A stretch of 64,000 nucleotides of DNA from JBBDJB01 sp040880125 (GTDB lineage Bacteria > Planctomycetota > Planctomycetia > Pirellulales > JBBDJB01). Positions 18,127 through 27,243 of this stretch are shown one piece after another. The notes under the pieces are model-generated. The model was given only the letters and a program-made list of their open reading frames with translations. It was not told where the DNA came from and made no database searches. The stretch is taken from the NCBI GenBank assembly GCA_040880125.1, contig JBBDJB010000054.1, positions 62,001-126,000 on the forward strand, in the 5' to 3' direction. Both the position numbers and the translations under genes were made by a program. Within the stretch, counting starts at the first letter, position 1. The number at the start of each line of letters is the position of its first letter.

Positions 18127-21100
18127 ATGTTTCAATCCGCCAGCGGATCGGTTCACTTTCCCTCGCTCGAGGCCGAAGTCGGCCAGTTCTGGAAAGACCG
18201 CCGTATTTATGAAGAGTCGCTGAAGCGCCGGGCCGGCTCCCCGCGGTTCGTCTTCTACGAAGGTCCGCCGACCGCCAACGGCCTGCCCCACCCGGGCCAC
18301 TGCCTGACGCGCGCCATCAAGGACCTCTTCCCGCGGTACCGCACGATGCGCGGATATCTCTGCGAGCGCAAGGGCGGCTGGGACACGCACGGCCTGCCGG
18401 TCGAGGTGGAAGTCTGCAAAGAGCTGGGCATCCACAGCAAGGACGAGATCGAACAGTACGGCATCGAGCCGTTTATCCAGCGCTGCCAGCAGAGCGTCTG
18501 GCGGTACATCCAGGACTGGCGGCAGCTCACTGAGCGGATCGGCTTCTGGGTGCACCTGGATGAGGCGTACGTCACCTATCACCAGAGCTATGTCGAAAGC
18601 GTCTGGTGGTCGCTGCGGAATCTGTTCGAGCGCGGCCTCTTGTACCAGGGACACAAGATCGTCTGGTGGTGGGCACAAGGCGGCACCGCGCTGAGCGCCG
18701 GCGAGGTCGGACAGGGCTATCGTGAAGTCGCCGACCCGAGCGTGTATGTGAAGTTCCCCATTGTTCAGGACGAGCGCGCCAAGCAGCTCGGGCTGGATGA
18801 CAATACCAGTCTGTTGGTGTGGACGACGACTCCCTGGACGCTGCCGAGCAACCAGTTCGCGGCGGTGCATCCGGAGCTGGAGTACGCGGTAGTAGAGGTC
18901 AGCAGCGAGGATGCGGCGAGCGAGCGGCTGATCGTAGCGTCGGCGTTAGTCGAAACCATTGCGACGAAGGCGAAGGTGGAACTTCAGGTCGAGCGGACGT
19001 TGATCGGAAGCGAGTTAGTCGACATGCGTTTCCGACCACCAATTCCAGAAGTGTTTTACGACAATACTCTCCCTGGTACGAATCGAAAGCATGGTGAACT
19101 TACACGACCGTTGAAGGACGGTCGTGACGAGTATGTCGGTTGGCGAATGATTGCGGCTGACTTTGTAACAATAGACTCCGGCACAGGCATTGTGCACCTC
19201 GCGCCGCCTTTTGGCGAAGTGGACTACGAGTGCCTTAAGAAAGAGCAGTCGCGTTTTGACCATGCCTCGGATCCACGCCTCTTGAACCCGGTCGAGCCGA
19301 ATGGCAACTTTTGGCAACAGCGGTACGCCGGAGTTGGTTCCGACAACCTTGATCCCGCATATGCAGATTGGTTTCATAAGTACAGCGGCCGCTGGGTCAA
19401 AGACTGCGATCGCGACATCATCCGCGACCTGAAGGCACGCGGCCTGCTCTTTCATCAGGAGCAGTACGTTCACGAGTATCCCTTCTGCTGGCGCTCGGAA
19501 GAGGATCCGCTCATTCAATACCCGCGGGAAAGCTGGTTCGTGCGGACCACGCAGTTCAAGGACCGGATGGTGGCCAACAACCGCCTGATCAACTGGCTGC
19601 CCGAGTACATCCGCGACGGCCGCTTCGGCAACTTCCTGGAGTCGAACGTCGATTGGGCCCTGTCCCGCGAGCGGTATTGGGGGACGCCGCTGCCGATCTG
19701 GCAGTGCGAACAGACCGGCCGGCAGGAGGCGATCGGCAGTTACGCCGAACTGCTGGAGAAGCCCGGCGTTGACGGCACTCAGGCGTGGGAAAACGCCCGG
19801 CAGCAGAATCCGGAGCTGCCCGAAGATCTGAAAGTTCACAAGCCTTACATCGACCAGGTGACGTATGACTCGCCGTTCGCGCCGGGCAGCCGCATGCGGC
19901 GGGTGACGGAGGTGATCGATTGCTGGTACGACTCCGGCGCGATGCCCTTCGCACAGTGGGGCTACCCGCACGCCGGGCGGGAGCAGTTCGGCGAGCAATT
20001 CCCCGCCGACTTCATCAGCGAGGCCATCGACCAGACCCGCGGCTGGTTCTACAGCCAACTGGCGATCAGCACGCTTTTGTTTTCGGAAGACGAAGATGCT
20101 GGTGCTGCGAAAGCCGACACGGACACGCCCGACGAACTGCGACCTTCGGCGGCGTATCCGCACCCGTTCCGCAACTGCGTCGTGCTGGGGCTGATGCTCG
20201 GCGAAGACGGCCAGAAGATGTCCAAGAGCAAGCGGAACTACCGCGAGCCGGCGGAGATCTTCGACCGCTACGGGGCCGACGCCCTGCGGTGGTATTTCTT
20301 CGCCAATCAGCCGCCGTGGACGACGATCCGCTACAGCGAGCAGGCGATCAAGGACAGCATCCCGGAGTTCCTCCTGCGGCTGTGGAACGTCTACAGCTTC
20401 TTCGTCATCTACGCCAACATCGACGGCTTCGATCCCGCCACGGACCTTCCCGGCGACGTGGGCGACCTGCCGCCGGAGGTGCTCGCCAAGGCACCGGGTT
20501 ACCGGCCGCTTGCAAAGCGCGGTGAGTTGGACCGCTGGATCGTCAGCGAGCTGAACAAAACTGTGGCGGCGGTGGTCGAGCGCATGGACGCGTACGACAA
20601 CTTCGCGGCCTGCCAGCGGATCACCGCGTTTGTCGACGCCCTCAGCAACTGGTACGTTCGCCGCAGCCGCGACCGCTTCTGGAGCGGCGAGGTCGAATCG
20701 GCCGAAAAGCGAGACGCCTACTGGACGCTGTACGAGTGCCTGCTGACGACGTGCAAGATGATCGCCCCGTTCGTGCCGTTTCTGGCCGACGCCTGCTGGC
20801 GAAATCTGGCCGGCGTGTTCGGCGAAAGGGCGACCGAAAGCGTGCACCTGTGCGACTATCCCGAGGCGCGCGGGGAAGTGGTCGACCGCACGCTGTCCGA
20901 GTGCATGGAGACGATCCGCGAGATCACCTCGCTCGGCCGCGCCGCGCGGATGAGCGCCAAGCTGAAGGTCCGCCAGCCGTTGGCCAAGGTCGAAGTGATC
21001 CTGGCCGACACCACGCACCAGGCGTGGCTGCTCGCGCACGCCGAGCTGATCCGCGAAGAGTTGAACGTCAAGCAGGTGGAGTTCACCCAACAGGCCGAGC

Positions 21101-21648
21101 AGTACATCACCTACACGGTGGTGCCCGATTTCAAGCGGCTCGGTCCGCGGCTGGGCCGACAGATGCCCGAAGCGAAAAAGGCGCTCAGCCAGTCCGACGG
21201 CGGCCGGCTGCTCGCCGAGCTCCGCCAGGACGGAAAGTTCACCTTGGAACTGCCGGGCGGTGCGGTCACGCTGGACGAAGAGGACGTGCAGGTGCGGCTT
21301 CAAGCGAAAGAAGGTTGGGCCGCCGCACAGGGGGCCAGGTGTGTCGTGGTGCTGGCCACCGAACTGACCGATGAGTTGATCCAGGAGGGCTACGTCCGCG
21401 ACGTGGTCCGCTCCGTGCAAGAGCGCCGCAAGGAATTGGGCTGCGAGTTCACCGACCGCATCGAACTGGGACTGGTGGCCTCGGACGAACACCTCGCTGC
21501 GGCTCTGGAGCGATTCGGCGATTACATCGCCACCGAGACACTGGCGACGAAGCTGACGCACGAGCCGCTGAACGGCGCGGAAGCGAAGCGGGTGCAGGTC
21601 GCCGACTTTGAACTGGAGATCTACCTCCGAGTGGCGCAGCCGGGATGA
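18127..21648 (+). CDS. ileS: Isoleucyl-tRNA synthetase
   Basis: 1173 residues, the longer IleS form related to eukaryotic and archaeal enzymes. The ATP-binding HIGH signature appears as HPGH at residues 55-58, and KMSKS is at 697-701. Between them lies a large editing (CP1) insertion, including DFVTIDSGTGIVHLAPPFGE. The anticodon-binding domain follows. The stop overlaps the purN start, so the two are translationally coupled. Bases from about 18940 to 19400, in the editing domain, are noticeably richer in A/T than the rest of the gene, which may reflect recombination or gene conversion. Confidence 0.95.
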   Translation: MFQSASGSVHFPSLEAEVGQFWKDRRIYEESLKRRAGSPRFVFYEGPPTANGLPHPGHCLTRAIKDLFPRYRTMRGYLCERKGGWDTHGLPVEVEVCKELGIHSKDEIEQYGIEPFIQRCQQSVWRYIQDWRQLTERIGFWVHLDEAYVTYHQSYVESVWWSLRNLFERGLLYQGHKIVWWWAQGGTALSAGEVGQGYREVADPSVYVKFPIVQDERAKQLGLDDNTSLLVWTTTPWTLPSNQFAAVHPELEYAVVEVSSEDAASERLIVASALVETIATKAKVELQVERTLIGSELVDMRFRPPIPEVFYDNTLPGTNRKHGELTRPLKDGRDEYVGWRMIAADFVTIDSGTGIVHLAPPFGEVDYECLKKEQSRFDHASDPRLLNPVEPNGNFWQQRYAGVGSDNLDPAYADWFHKYSGRWVKDCDRDIIRDLKARGLLFHQEQYVHEYPFCWRSEEDPLIQYPRESWFVRTTQFKDRMVANNRLINWLPEYIRDGRFGNFLESNVDWALSRERYWGTPLPIWQCEQTGRQEAIGSYAELLEKPGVDGTQAWENARQQNPELPEDLKVHKPYIDQVTYDSPFAPGSRMRRVTEVIDCWYDSGAMPFAQWGYPHAGREQFGEQFPADFISEAIDQTRGWFYSQLAISTLLFSEDEDAGAAKADTDTPDELRPSAAYPHPFRNCVVLGLMLGEDGQKMSKSKRNYREPAEIFDRYGADALRWYFFANQPPWTTIRYSEQAIKDSIPEFLLRLWNVYSFFVIYANIDGFDPATDLPGDVGDLPPEVLAKAPGYRPLAKRGELDRWIVSELNKTVAAVVERMDAYDNFAACQRITAFVDALSNWYVRRSRDRFWSGEVESAEKRDAYWTLYECLLTTCKMIAPFVPFLADACWRNLAGVFGERATESVHLCDYPEARGEVVDRTLSECMETIREITSLGRAARMSAKLKVRQPLAKVEVILADTTHQAWLLAHAELIREELNVKQVEFTQQAEQYITYTVVPDFKRLGPRLGRQMPEAKKALSQSDGGRLLAELRQDGKFTLELPGGAVTLDEEDVQVRLQAKEGWAAAQGARCVVVLATELTDELIQEGYVRDVVRSVQERRKELGCEFTDRIELGLVASDEHLAAALERFGDYIATETLATKLTHEPLNGAEAKRVQVADFELEIYLRVAQPG

Positions 21649-22280
21649 TGCCTGTTCGACCGCTTCCCATCGCCGTGCTCATCTCCGGAAGCGGCCGTAC
21701 GCTGCACAACTTCCTGATGCGCAAAGCCGAGGGGCGGCTGGACATCGATCTGCGGCTGGTGATCTCCAGCCATGCCGAGGCCGGGGGACTCCAGTACGCC
21801 GAAGAGTCAGGGGCGCCGGCACGCATCGTGCCGCCCGGTCAATACGCCACGCCCGAGCAGTTCTCCGAGGCGATCTTCGGCCCCTGCCGCGAGGCCGGTG
21901 TCGACTACGTCGTCATGGCAGGCTTTATCAAGCACGTGCTGATCCCGCCGGACTTCGAAAACCGGGTGCTTAATATTCATCCCGGCTTGATCCCGGCCTT
22001 CTGCGGCCGCGGCTTCTATGGCCATCACGTTCACGAGGCCGTGCTCCAGTACGGAGCGAAAGTGAGCGGCTGCACGATCCACTTCGTGGACAACCAGTAC
22101 GACCACGGGCCGATCATTCTGCAGCGCGTGGTGCCGGTGCTGGAGGACGACACGGCCGAGACGCTGGCCGCCCGCGTGTTCGAAGCCGAGAGCGAGGCGT
22201 ACCCGGAGGTGCTGCAACTGCTGGCCGAAGATCGCGTACAGGTCGAAGGCCGCCGGGTGCGGATTCTTCCGCCGGGTTAG
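21645..22280 (+). CDS. purN: Phosphoribosylglycinamide formyltransferase
   Basis: 211 residues. Transfers a formyl group from 10-formyl-tetrahydrofolate to GAR in purine synthesis. The start ATGATG overlaps the ileS stop TGA. The N-terminus LISGSGRTLHNF is the phosphate-binding loop. The catalytic region NIHPGLIPAFCGRGFYG carries the Asn and His of the family, and the conserved CTIHFVDNQYDHGPIILQ segment follows. Relatives often have SLLPSFKG in place of LIPAFCG, so this is a somewhat divergent member. It ends four bases before the convergent acetyltransferase gene. Confidence 0.85.
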   Translation: MMPVRPLPIAVLISGSGRTLHNFLMRKAEGRLDIDLRLVISSHAEAGGLQYAEESGAPARIVPPGQYATPEQFSEAIFGPCREAGVDYVVMAGFIKHVLIPPDFENRVLNIHPGLIPAFCGRGFYGHHVHEAVLQYGAKVSGCTIHFVDNQYDHGPIILQRVVPVLEDDTAETLAARVFEAESEAYPEVLQLLAEDRVQVEGRRVRILPPG

Positions 22281-22283
22281 CGA

Positions 22284-22790
22284 TCACCGATCGTCGGGGA
22301 CCGGCTCGTACCCGAGCGCTTCGTACAAGCGCGCCGCGGCCTGCCATTGAGCGTGCGTCTCCAGGCGGATTTCACGATAACCGTGCCGCCAGCAGTAGGC
22401 TTCCAGCGTTTGCACCAGCAGCCGTCCCAGTCCGCGCCGTCGCCAGCCGGGCAGCACGGCCAGCCAGTGGACTACCGGCACGGCCGCCTCGCCTTCGCCG
22501 CGCATGGCCAGGGCGACGGTGCCGACCAGTTGCCTCTCGCCGCCTGGCAGCTCAGTTTCCGCCAGCCAAAGCCGCTCCGGCCGCCACCAGGATTTGACGA
22601 GAAACTCGCTCTCAAAATCGCTCGCCTGCCACCGCCGGACTCCCAGCCGCTCCCCGGCGAAGGCCCGATTGCGCAGCGCAAGCCAGGGCTCGATGTCCTG
22701 CCGTCCCAAATAGTTGCGCACCTTCACGCCCTCCACCGGAGCCGGCTCCGACGGGTGTTGCAACGTTCGCTGTAGGTGGAGGACATTCAT
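22284..22790 (-). CDS. GNAT-family N-acetyltransferase
   Basis: 168 residues from the ATG at 22790. The acetyl-CoA-binding core is clear: VVHWLAVLPGWRRRGLGRLLV (R/Q-x-x-G-x-G/A pattern) and ARLYEALGY near the end. The substrate cannot be inferred. The open frame continues upstream to 23027 without a stop, but that part is AT-richer and contains the divergent promoter region of the next gene, so I treat it as non-coding. No strong ribosome-binding site precedes the chosen start, so the N-terminus is uncertain. Confidence 0.7.
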   Translation of the reverse strand: MNVLHLQRTLQHPSEPAPVEGVKVRNYLGRQDIEPWLALRNRAFAGERLGVRRWQASDFESEFLVKSWWRPERLWLAETELPGGERQLVGTVALAMRGEGEAAVPVVHWLAVLPGWRRRGLGRLLVQTLEAYCWRHGYREIRLETHAQWQAAARLYEALGYEPVPDDR

Positions 22791-23029
22791 AGGTGAGAGC
22801 GGTCGTTGTTGACGTAAGATATTTTCAATAAAAGGCTTACGACACTTCAAGGGATGTTTTTTACCCCGTCGGGTGGCGTAGGCATTGTAGGCAGCCGGAT
22901 CGGGATTGAGAACGACAACCGGAAGCCGGCCCGGATAAATTTGCTGCGAATCGGTGCTTTGACCTGTTGAAATCCGGCAAGGGGGACCACATTCGCGTTT
23001 GGAATCTTTCAAAAACAAGAAATACATGA

Positions 23030-23058
23030 TTGAAACCTGTCATCCGGATTGTCATACT
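23030..23058 (+). promoter_or_regulatory. Candidate promoter and operator region of the BMC locus
   Basis: TTGAAA at 23030-23035 and CATACT at 23053-23058 are separated by 17 bases, a good sigma70-type match. TTTCAA at 23007-23012 is the inverted complement of this TTGAAA, so a DeoR-family operator overlapping the -35 box is possible. The region is AT-richer than its surroundings. Confidence 0.5.
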
Positions 23059-23108
23059 TGGAGCATGTCAACCACGATCGGGCCTGTTGCTCAACCTCCT
23101 CACGCGTG

Positions 23109-23882
23109 ATGAATGCCGAAGAGCGGCGGAACCAGTTGCTCGAAATGGTGCGTCGGCGCGGCTTCGCCGCACTGCCGGATCTGGCCGAGGAGCTACAGGT
23201 TTCCGAGTCGACGGTGCGGCGGGACCTGGATCATCTCGACGAGCAGGGGGAGACGCGGCGGACGCACGGCGGCGTTTACTATGCCGGGCCGACGCCCAAG
23301 CTGCCCCACTTCGAGCAGCGCCAGGCCGCGCAGTTGGAGCAGAAAAAGGCGATCGCCCGCAGTGCGAGCGAGCTGATCGAAGACGGTGACACGCTCCTGC
23401 TGGACGGCGGAAGCACAACCTACGAGTTGGCGAAGCACCTGGTCGGCCGGCCCTTGCAGGTGGTCACTAATTCGCTGCCGGTGGCGAACCTGTTCATCGC
23501 CGGCTCGAGTACCGACCTGATCCTGGTGGGAGGCTACGTTCATCCGCGGACCGGCGTGCTGTTGGGCCCCTACGCGGATCACATGCTCAGCAGCCTGAAC
23601 GTGCGAAGGTCTGTGCTGAGCGTGGCGGGCGTGAGCGACCGGGGCTGTTTCAACAGCAACCTGCTGCTGGTCGAAACCGAGCGGGTGATGATGCAGGCGG
23701 CCGACGAAGTGATCGTGCTGGCGGACAGCACGAAGTTCGGGCATCAAAGCCTGGCGCACTTGTGCGAGCTGAGTGCGGTCGATCGCATGGTCATCGATCA
23801 CGGCATCAGCGAGGACTGGCGCAGCAAGCTGGTCGCGGCGGGAATCGATGTCATCATCGCCGGCCCGACCGACAACGGATAA
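23109..23882 (+). CDS. DeoR-family transcriptional regulator of the BMC locus
   Basis: 257 residues from the ATG at 23109. An N-terminal helix-turn-helix (about 18-40, ELQVSESTVRRDLDHLDEQG) is typical of DeoR/GlpR proteins. The C-terminal DeoR sensor domain follows, with DGDTLLLDGGSTTYELA and LADSTKFG, which binds a phosphorylated sugar. It is the first gene of the microcompartment locus and lies 64 bases upstream of pduL. It most likely represses the locus until a sugar phosphate from fucose or rhamnose is present. Which sugar cannot be read from the sequence. Confidence 0.9.
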   Translation: MNAEERRNQLLEMVRRRGFAALPDLAEELQVSESTVRRDLDHLDEQGETRRTHGGVYYAGPTPKLPHFEQRQAAQLEQKKAIARSASELIEDGDTLLLDGGSTTYELAKHLVGRPLQVVTNSLPVANLFIAGSSTDLILVGGYVHPRTGVLLGPYADHMLSSLNVRRSVLSVAGVSDRGCFNSNLLLVETERVMMQAADEVIVLADSTKFGHQSLAHLCELSAVDRMVIDHGISEDWRSKLVAAGIDVIIAGPTDNG

Positions 23883-23946
23883 ACAACATGGACTTATCGA
23901 GTGCAGCCTACGGCGTTTCCGTGAGGCTGAAAGAGGAAACTTGGGC

Positions 23947-24636
23947 ATGATCACCGCTTCGTCGCTGGATCGAGTGGCCATCGAGCGCATCGTTCGGCAG
24001 ATCGTCATCCGTCAGGCGGGTGGCGACGGCCGCGCGCCGGAGCTGGTCGTGAGCATTTCCGCCAGACACGTTCACCTGACCGATGAGCACGTCGAGATCC
24101 TGTTCGGGCCGGGCAGCACGCTGACGCCGATGAAGAACTTGTACCAGGACGGCTTTTACGCCGCCGAACAGACGGTGATGGTCGTCGGCCCGCGCAAGCG
24201 GATGCTGCCGGCGGTGCGGATTCTCGGCCCGACACGGCCCTACAGCCAAGTCGAGCTGGCGTTCACCGACGGCATCTCGCTGGGGATCGATCTGCCGGTG
24301 CGGGCCAGCGGCAAGATCGACGGCACGCCCGGCTGCGTGCTGGTCGGCCCCAAGGGCGTGGTGCAGCTCGACCAGGGCGTGATCCGCGCTGAGCGGCACG
24401 TGCACATGAACACGCGCCACGCCGAGCACTTCGGGGTCGCCAATGGCGACCGTATGAGCCTGAAGATTCAATCGAGCTGCTCGCTCGTGTTGCGAGATCT
24501 GCTGGTTCGGGCGGACGACACCAGCAAGCTGGAAGTGCATCTGGATACCGACGAAGGCAACGCCGCCGACCTGGATCATGCTACGCACATCGACCTGGTC
24601 CGGCCGGATGAAGCGTGCGGTTGTAAGAAGAAGTGA
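23947..24636 (+). CDS. pduL: Phosphate acyltransferase PduL of the microcompartment
   Basis: 229 residues. Converts acyl-CoA and phosphate to acyl-phosphate and CoA, recycling CoA inside the compartment. The N-terminal 22 residues form an amphipathic helix (SLDRVAIERIVRQIVIRQ), a probable encapsulation peptide. Two PduL domains follow. Metal-binding histidines are visible in ARHVHLTDEH (His41, His43, His48) and in ERHVHMNTRH (His151, His153, His158). The start has an AGAGGAAA ribosome-binding site. The C-terminus ends with CGCKKK. Repeat A separates it from the first shell gene. Confidence 0.9.
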   Translation: MITASSLDRVAIERIVRQIVIRQAGGDGRAPELVVSISARHVHLTDEHVEILFGPGSTLTPMKNLYQDGFYAAEQTVMVVGPRKRMLPAVRILGPTRPYSQVELAFTDGISLGIDLPVRASGKIDGTPGCVLVGPKGVVQLDQGVIRAERHVHMNTRHAEHFGVANGDRMSLKIQSSCSLVLRDLLVRADDTSKLEVHLDTDEGNAADLDHATHIDLVRPDEACGCKKK

Positions 24637-24644
24637 GTGAAAGG

Positions 24645-24670
24645 ACACAGACAGAAATGTCTGTGCCACG
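24645..24670. repeat. Repeat A copy inside the BMC operon
   Basis: ACACAGACAGAAATGTCTGT followed by GCCACG, a palindromic copy between pduL and the first BMC-H gene. Confidence 0.75.
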
Positions 24671-24724
24671 TGGCAAGGTTCGAAGGGTTCTCTTTTTCAA
24701 GTTTTCTCTTGGAGACAAGCAGAC

Positions 24725-25024
24725 ATGGCCAAAGTGATGGAAGCGCTCGGCATGGTCGAGACCAAGGGCTTTGTGGCCCTGGTCGAGGCAACCGACGCGA
24801 TGATGAAAGCCGCCAACGTTCAGTTCATGGGCTGGGACAAGATCGGCTCCGGCATGGTCACCGCCTTTGTGACCGGTGACGTCGCGGCCGTGAAAGCGGC
24901 CACCGACGCCGGCGCGAGTGCCGCCAGCCGAATCGGCGAGGTGCTCAGCGTGCAGGTGATCCCGCGCCCGCACGAAGACTTGGAGGTTGTGATGAAGTTG
25001 CCCAAGAAAGCGGCAAAGGCTTAA
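24725..25024 (+). CDS. Microcompartment shell protein, BMC-H (first copy)
   Basis: 99 residues, one PF00936 domain. The sequence opens ALGMVETKGFVALVEATDAM, continues with the strand VTGDVAAVKAATDAGA, and closes with VIPRPHEDLE, all standard for hexamer-forming BMC-H proteins. The tail KLPKKAAKA is short and basic. Hexamers of this protein should form the flat facets of the shell, with pores for substrates. A GGAG ribosome-binding site is present. Repeat E copies separate it from the second BMC-H gene. Confidence 0.95.
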   Translation: MAKVMEALGMVETKGFVALVEATDAMMKAANVQFMGWDKIGSGMVTAFVTGDVAAVKAATDAGASAASRIGEVLSVQVIPRPHEDLEVVMKLPKKAAKA

Positions 25025-25046
25025 CCCCAACGCGCACAGCCGCGAG

Positions 25047-25223
25047 TCAAAAAAGGGGACTGGCTCGAAGTTGGCAAAGCGAATCCAGCGGGCGAAAACT
25101 TGCAGTGCATCGTGCCGGTCCCCTTTTTCGAAGGAGCGGGACCCACCCAGAAATGGGACAGGCACCTCGCGGGGCGTGAGCCGTAGAGGTTATGCGTTGC
25201 GTGCTCGAAGCCAGTCCCATTTC
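25047..25223. repeat. Two tandem repeat E copies in the BMC operon
   Basis: The first copy runs from AAAAAAGGGGACTGGCTCG near 25049 to CGGTCCCCTTTTTCG at 25130. The second runs from AAATGGGACAGGCACC at 25151 to CCAGTCCCATTTC at 25223. In each the ends are complementary. They occupy almost the whole 260-base gap between the two BMC-H genes. Confidence 0.8.
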
Positions 25224-25284
25224 ACATGAGTTTACGACCTACTACTCACCCAACAAACACAGTTCATTTCCGGAGTCCTTCAAA

Positions 25285-25554
25285 ATGCAAGACGCGATTG
25301 GATTGATTGAAACCCGGGGCCTGACAGCCCTGATCGAAGCGACCGACGCGATGGCCAAGGCCGCCAACGTGAAAATTGAAAAGCGTATCAGCATCGGCGG
25401 CGCTTATGAGACAACCGTTGTCAGCGGCGACGTCGGTAGCGTTCGCGCGGCGGTCGAAGCCGGTGCCGCGGCCGCGACACAGGTGGGAGAGTTGGTCTCC
25501 AGCCATGTGATCGCGCGGCCGTCCGAGGGCCTGATCGAAGCTTACTTGCGGTAA
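25285..25554 (+). CDS. Microcompartment shell protein, BMC-H (second copy)
   Basis: 89 residues from the ATG at 25285, which follows GGAG. One PF00936 domain: IGLIETRGLTALIEATDAM, then VVSGDVGSVRAAVEAGA and VIARPSEGL. It differs from the first copy at many positions, so the shell is a mix of two hexamer types. The central pore region around ISIGGAYETTVVSG is distinct from the first copy (KIGSGMVTAFVTG), suggesting a different pore. Repeat E follows the stop. Confidence 0.95.
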   Translation: MQDAIGLIETRGLTALIEATDAMAKAANVKIEKRISIGGAYETTVVSGDVGSVRAAVEAGAAAATQVGELVSSHVIARPSEGLIEAYLR

Positions 25555-25562
25555 CAACCAAT

Positions 25563-25611
25563 TGAAAATGGGACAGGCACCTCGCATGTGTCAGTGTAGT
25601 TCCATTTTCGA
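25563..25611. repeat. Repeat E copy between BMC-H and ackA
   Basis: GAAAATGGGACAGGCACC at the left pairs with TTCCATTTTCG at the right. The short internal part differs from the other copies. Confidence 0.75.
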
Positions 25612-25653
25612 ACAGCGTAGGGCGGTGCAGGCAGTGGCAGGAGGCTGACGATC

Positions 25654-26850
25654 ATGAAGATCCTGGTGGCGAACATCGGCTCGACGAGCTTCAAGTATCG
25701 GCTATTCGATATGCGCGACGAGCGGCAGATCGCCCGTGGCGGCGTCGAGCGGATCGGCGAAGCGCGCAGCGCGTGCTTTGTAGAGATCGACGGCCAGCGG
25801 CGTCAGTCGGAGGAGCACGTGCCCGACCACGCCGTGGCGGTGCGGCAGTGTCTCGCGCAGCTCACCGACGCGCAGCACGGATGTTTGCAATCGGCATCGG
25901 AGGTGGCGGCGATCGGCTTTAAGGCAGTGCATGGCGGACGGTACAGCGGAGTTCAGCGAGTGACGCCGGATTTGCTCGACGCGATGGAGGAAATGAACCT
26001 GGTGGCGCCGGCGCACAACCCGCCCTACATCGCGGCGATGCGGCTTTTGGCGGAGCGGCTGCCGGACGTTCCGCTGGTGGCAGCACTGGAGACCGGCTTT
26101 CACGAGACGATTCTGCCGCGGCTGCGCCACTACGCGGTGCCACACGAGTGGGCCGAACAGTACGGCGTGCGGCGGTGGGGGTTTCACGGCGCCAGTCACC
26201 GTTACATTGCGACGCGGATCGCCGAGATCCTCAAGCGAGACGACTTGCGAGTGATTTCCTGTCATCTGGGTGGTTCGAGCAGCCTTTGCGCAATCCGCGG
26301 CCGGCAGAGCGTGGCGACGTCGATGGGCATGAGCCCGCAGAGCGGCCTGCCGCAGAATAATCGGGCCGGCGACTTCGATCCGTTCGCGCTGGCAAGAGTC
26401 GCCCAGGCCAGCGGAAAGTCGTGGCAGGAGCTGCTAGACGACTTGGCCGAGCGGAGCGGGCTGTTGGGACTCTCGGGCGTAAGCGGCGACGTACGTGATT
26501 TGGAGGAGGCGGCCGCGCAAGGCAACGAGCGGGCGCGGCTGGCGATCGACGTCTACACGAGCTCGGTGCGGCATTACCTGGGCGCGTACCTGGTGGAGTT
26601 GGCCGGCGCGGATGCGATCGTGTTTACCGGCGGCATCGGCGAGAACGGCCAGGCGATTCGGGCGGCCGTGTGTACGGGACTGGAGACGTTCGGCATTGTG
26701 CTGGACAAGACGGCCAATGCGGCGGCCAACGGGGCCGCGAGCGGAGAGGCAAAGATCAGTGCGGAAGATAGCCGCACCGAGATTTGGGTCGTTCCCACCA
26801 ACGAGGAGCTGGTTGTCGCCCGGCAGGCGATGGCCCTTCTGGAGAGTTAA
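25654..26850 (+). CDS. ackA: Acetate/propionate kinase of the BMC locus
   Basis: 398 residues, normal length. Makes ATP from ADP and acyl-phosphate, the product of PduL. The N-terminal phosphate-binding signature MKILVANIGSTSFKYRLFD fits the family, though the common NCGSSSLKY reads NIGSTSFKY here. Further motifs are GFKAVHGG, RRWGFHGASHRY, SCHLGGSSSLCAI and FTGGIGENGQ. GGAGG precedes the start. The gene starts 99 bases after BMC-H and ends 2 bases before the BMC-P gene, so it belongs to the operon. No encapsulation helix is visible, so it may act outside the shell. Confidence 0.95.
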   Translation: MKILVANIGSTSFKYRLFDMRDERQIARGGVERIGEARSACFVEIDGQRRQSEEHVPDHAVAVRQCLAQLTDAQHGCLQSASEVAAIGFKAVHGGRYSGVQRVTPDLLDAMEEMNLVAPAHNPPYIAAMRLLAERLPDVPLVAALETGFHETILPRLRHYAVPHEWAEQYGVRRWGFHGASHRYIATRIAEILKRDDLRVISCHLGGSSSLCAIRGRQSVATSMGMSPQSGLPQNNRAGDFDPFALARVAQASGKSWQELLDDLAERSGLLGLSGVSGDVRDLEEAAAQGNERARLAIDVYTSSVRHYLGAYLVELAGADAIVFTGGIGENGQAIRAAVCTGLETFGIVLDKTANAAANGAASGEAKISAEDSRTEIWVVPTNEELVVARQAMALLES

Positions 26851-26852
26851 TC

Positions 26853-27194
26853 ATGTTTGTCGCGAAGGTCACCGGATCGCTCGTCTCCACGGAGAAGGTG
26901 GCCAGCATGCGCGGCTTCAAGCTGCTGGTCGTGGAGCCTTGCCGGCTGGAAGCGAAACAGCGCAAGAGCCTGGTGACGACCGGCCGCACCTTCGTGGCGG
27001 TCGATACGCTGGGCGCCGGCGAGGGCGAGCTCGTGCTGATCACGCAAGGCTCCAGCGCCCGGCTGACGCCGGAAACCCGCGAGCTGCCGATCGACACGGT
27101 CGTGGTGGGCATCGTCGATTCAATGCACGTCGATCACGGCTGCGTCTATTCCCGCGAACACGACTCGGACACCGAGAGCGGCGAGAAGCCCTAA
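26853..27194 (+). CDS. Microcompartment vertex protein, BMC-P / EutN-type (first copy)
   Basis: 113 residues, one PF03319 domain. MFVAKVTGSLVSTEKVASMRG, GFKLLVVEPC and VAVDTLGAGEGELVLITQGSS are typical EutN/CcmL strands. The ending TVVVGIVDSM closes the barrel and is followed by an acidic tail. Pentamers of this family cap the vertices of the shell. The start is 3 bases from the ackA stop and uses the GGAGAG at the end of ackA, which indicates translational coupling. Confidence 0.95.
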   Translation: MFVAKVTGSLVSTEKVASMRGFKLLVVEPCRLEAKQRKSLVTTGRTFVAVDTLGAGEGELVLITQGSSARLTPETRELPIDTVVVGIVDSMHVDHGCVYSREHDSDTESGEKP

Positions 27195-27243
27195 CTCATA
27201 ACGCATCGACACGAAATCCATTTCATCCCAAGCGGAAACTTCC

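Noticed and set aside
19015..21561. A long open frame on the minus strand opposite ileS
   Set aside because: Its composition is that of the reversed ileS codons, it has no motif, and ileS is complete with HIGH- and KMSKS-type signatures.
22791..23027. Longer N-terminus for the GNAT protein
   Set aside because: The extension lies in AT-rich DNA containing the divergent promoter and reads as low-quality protein sequence.
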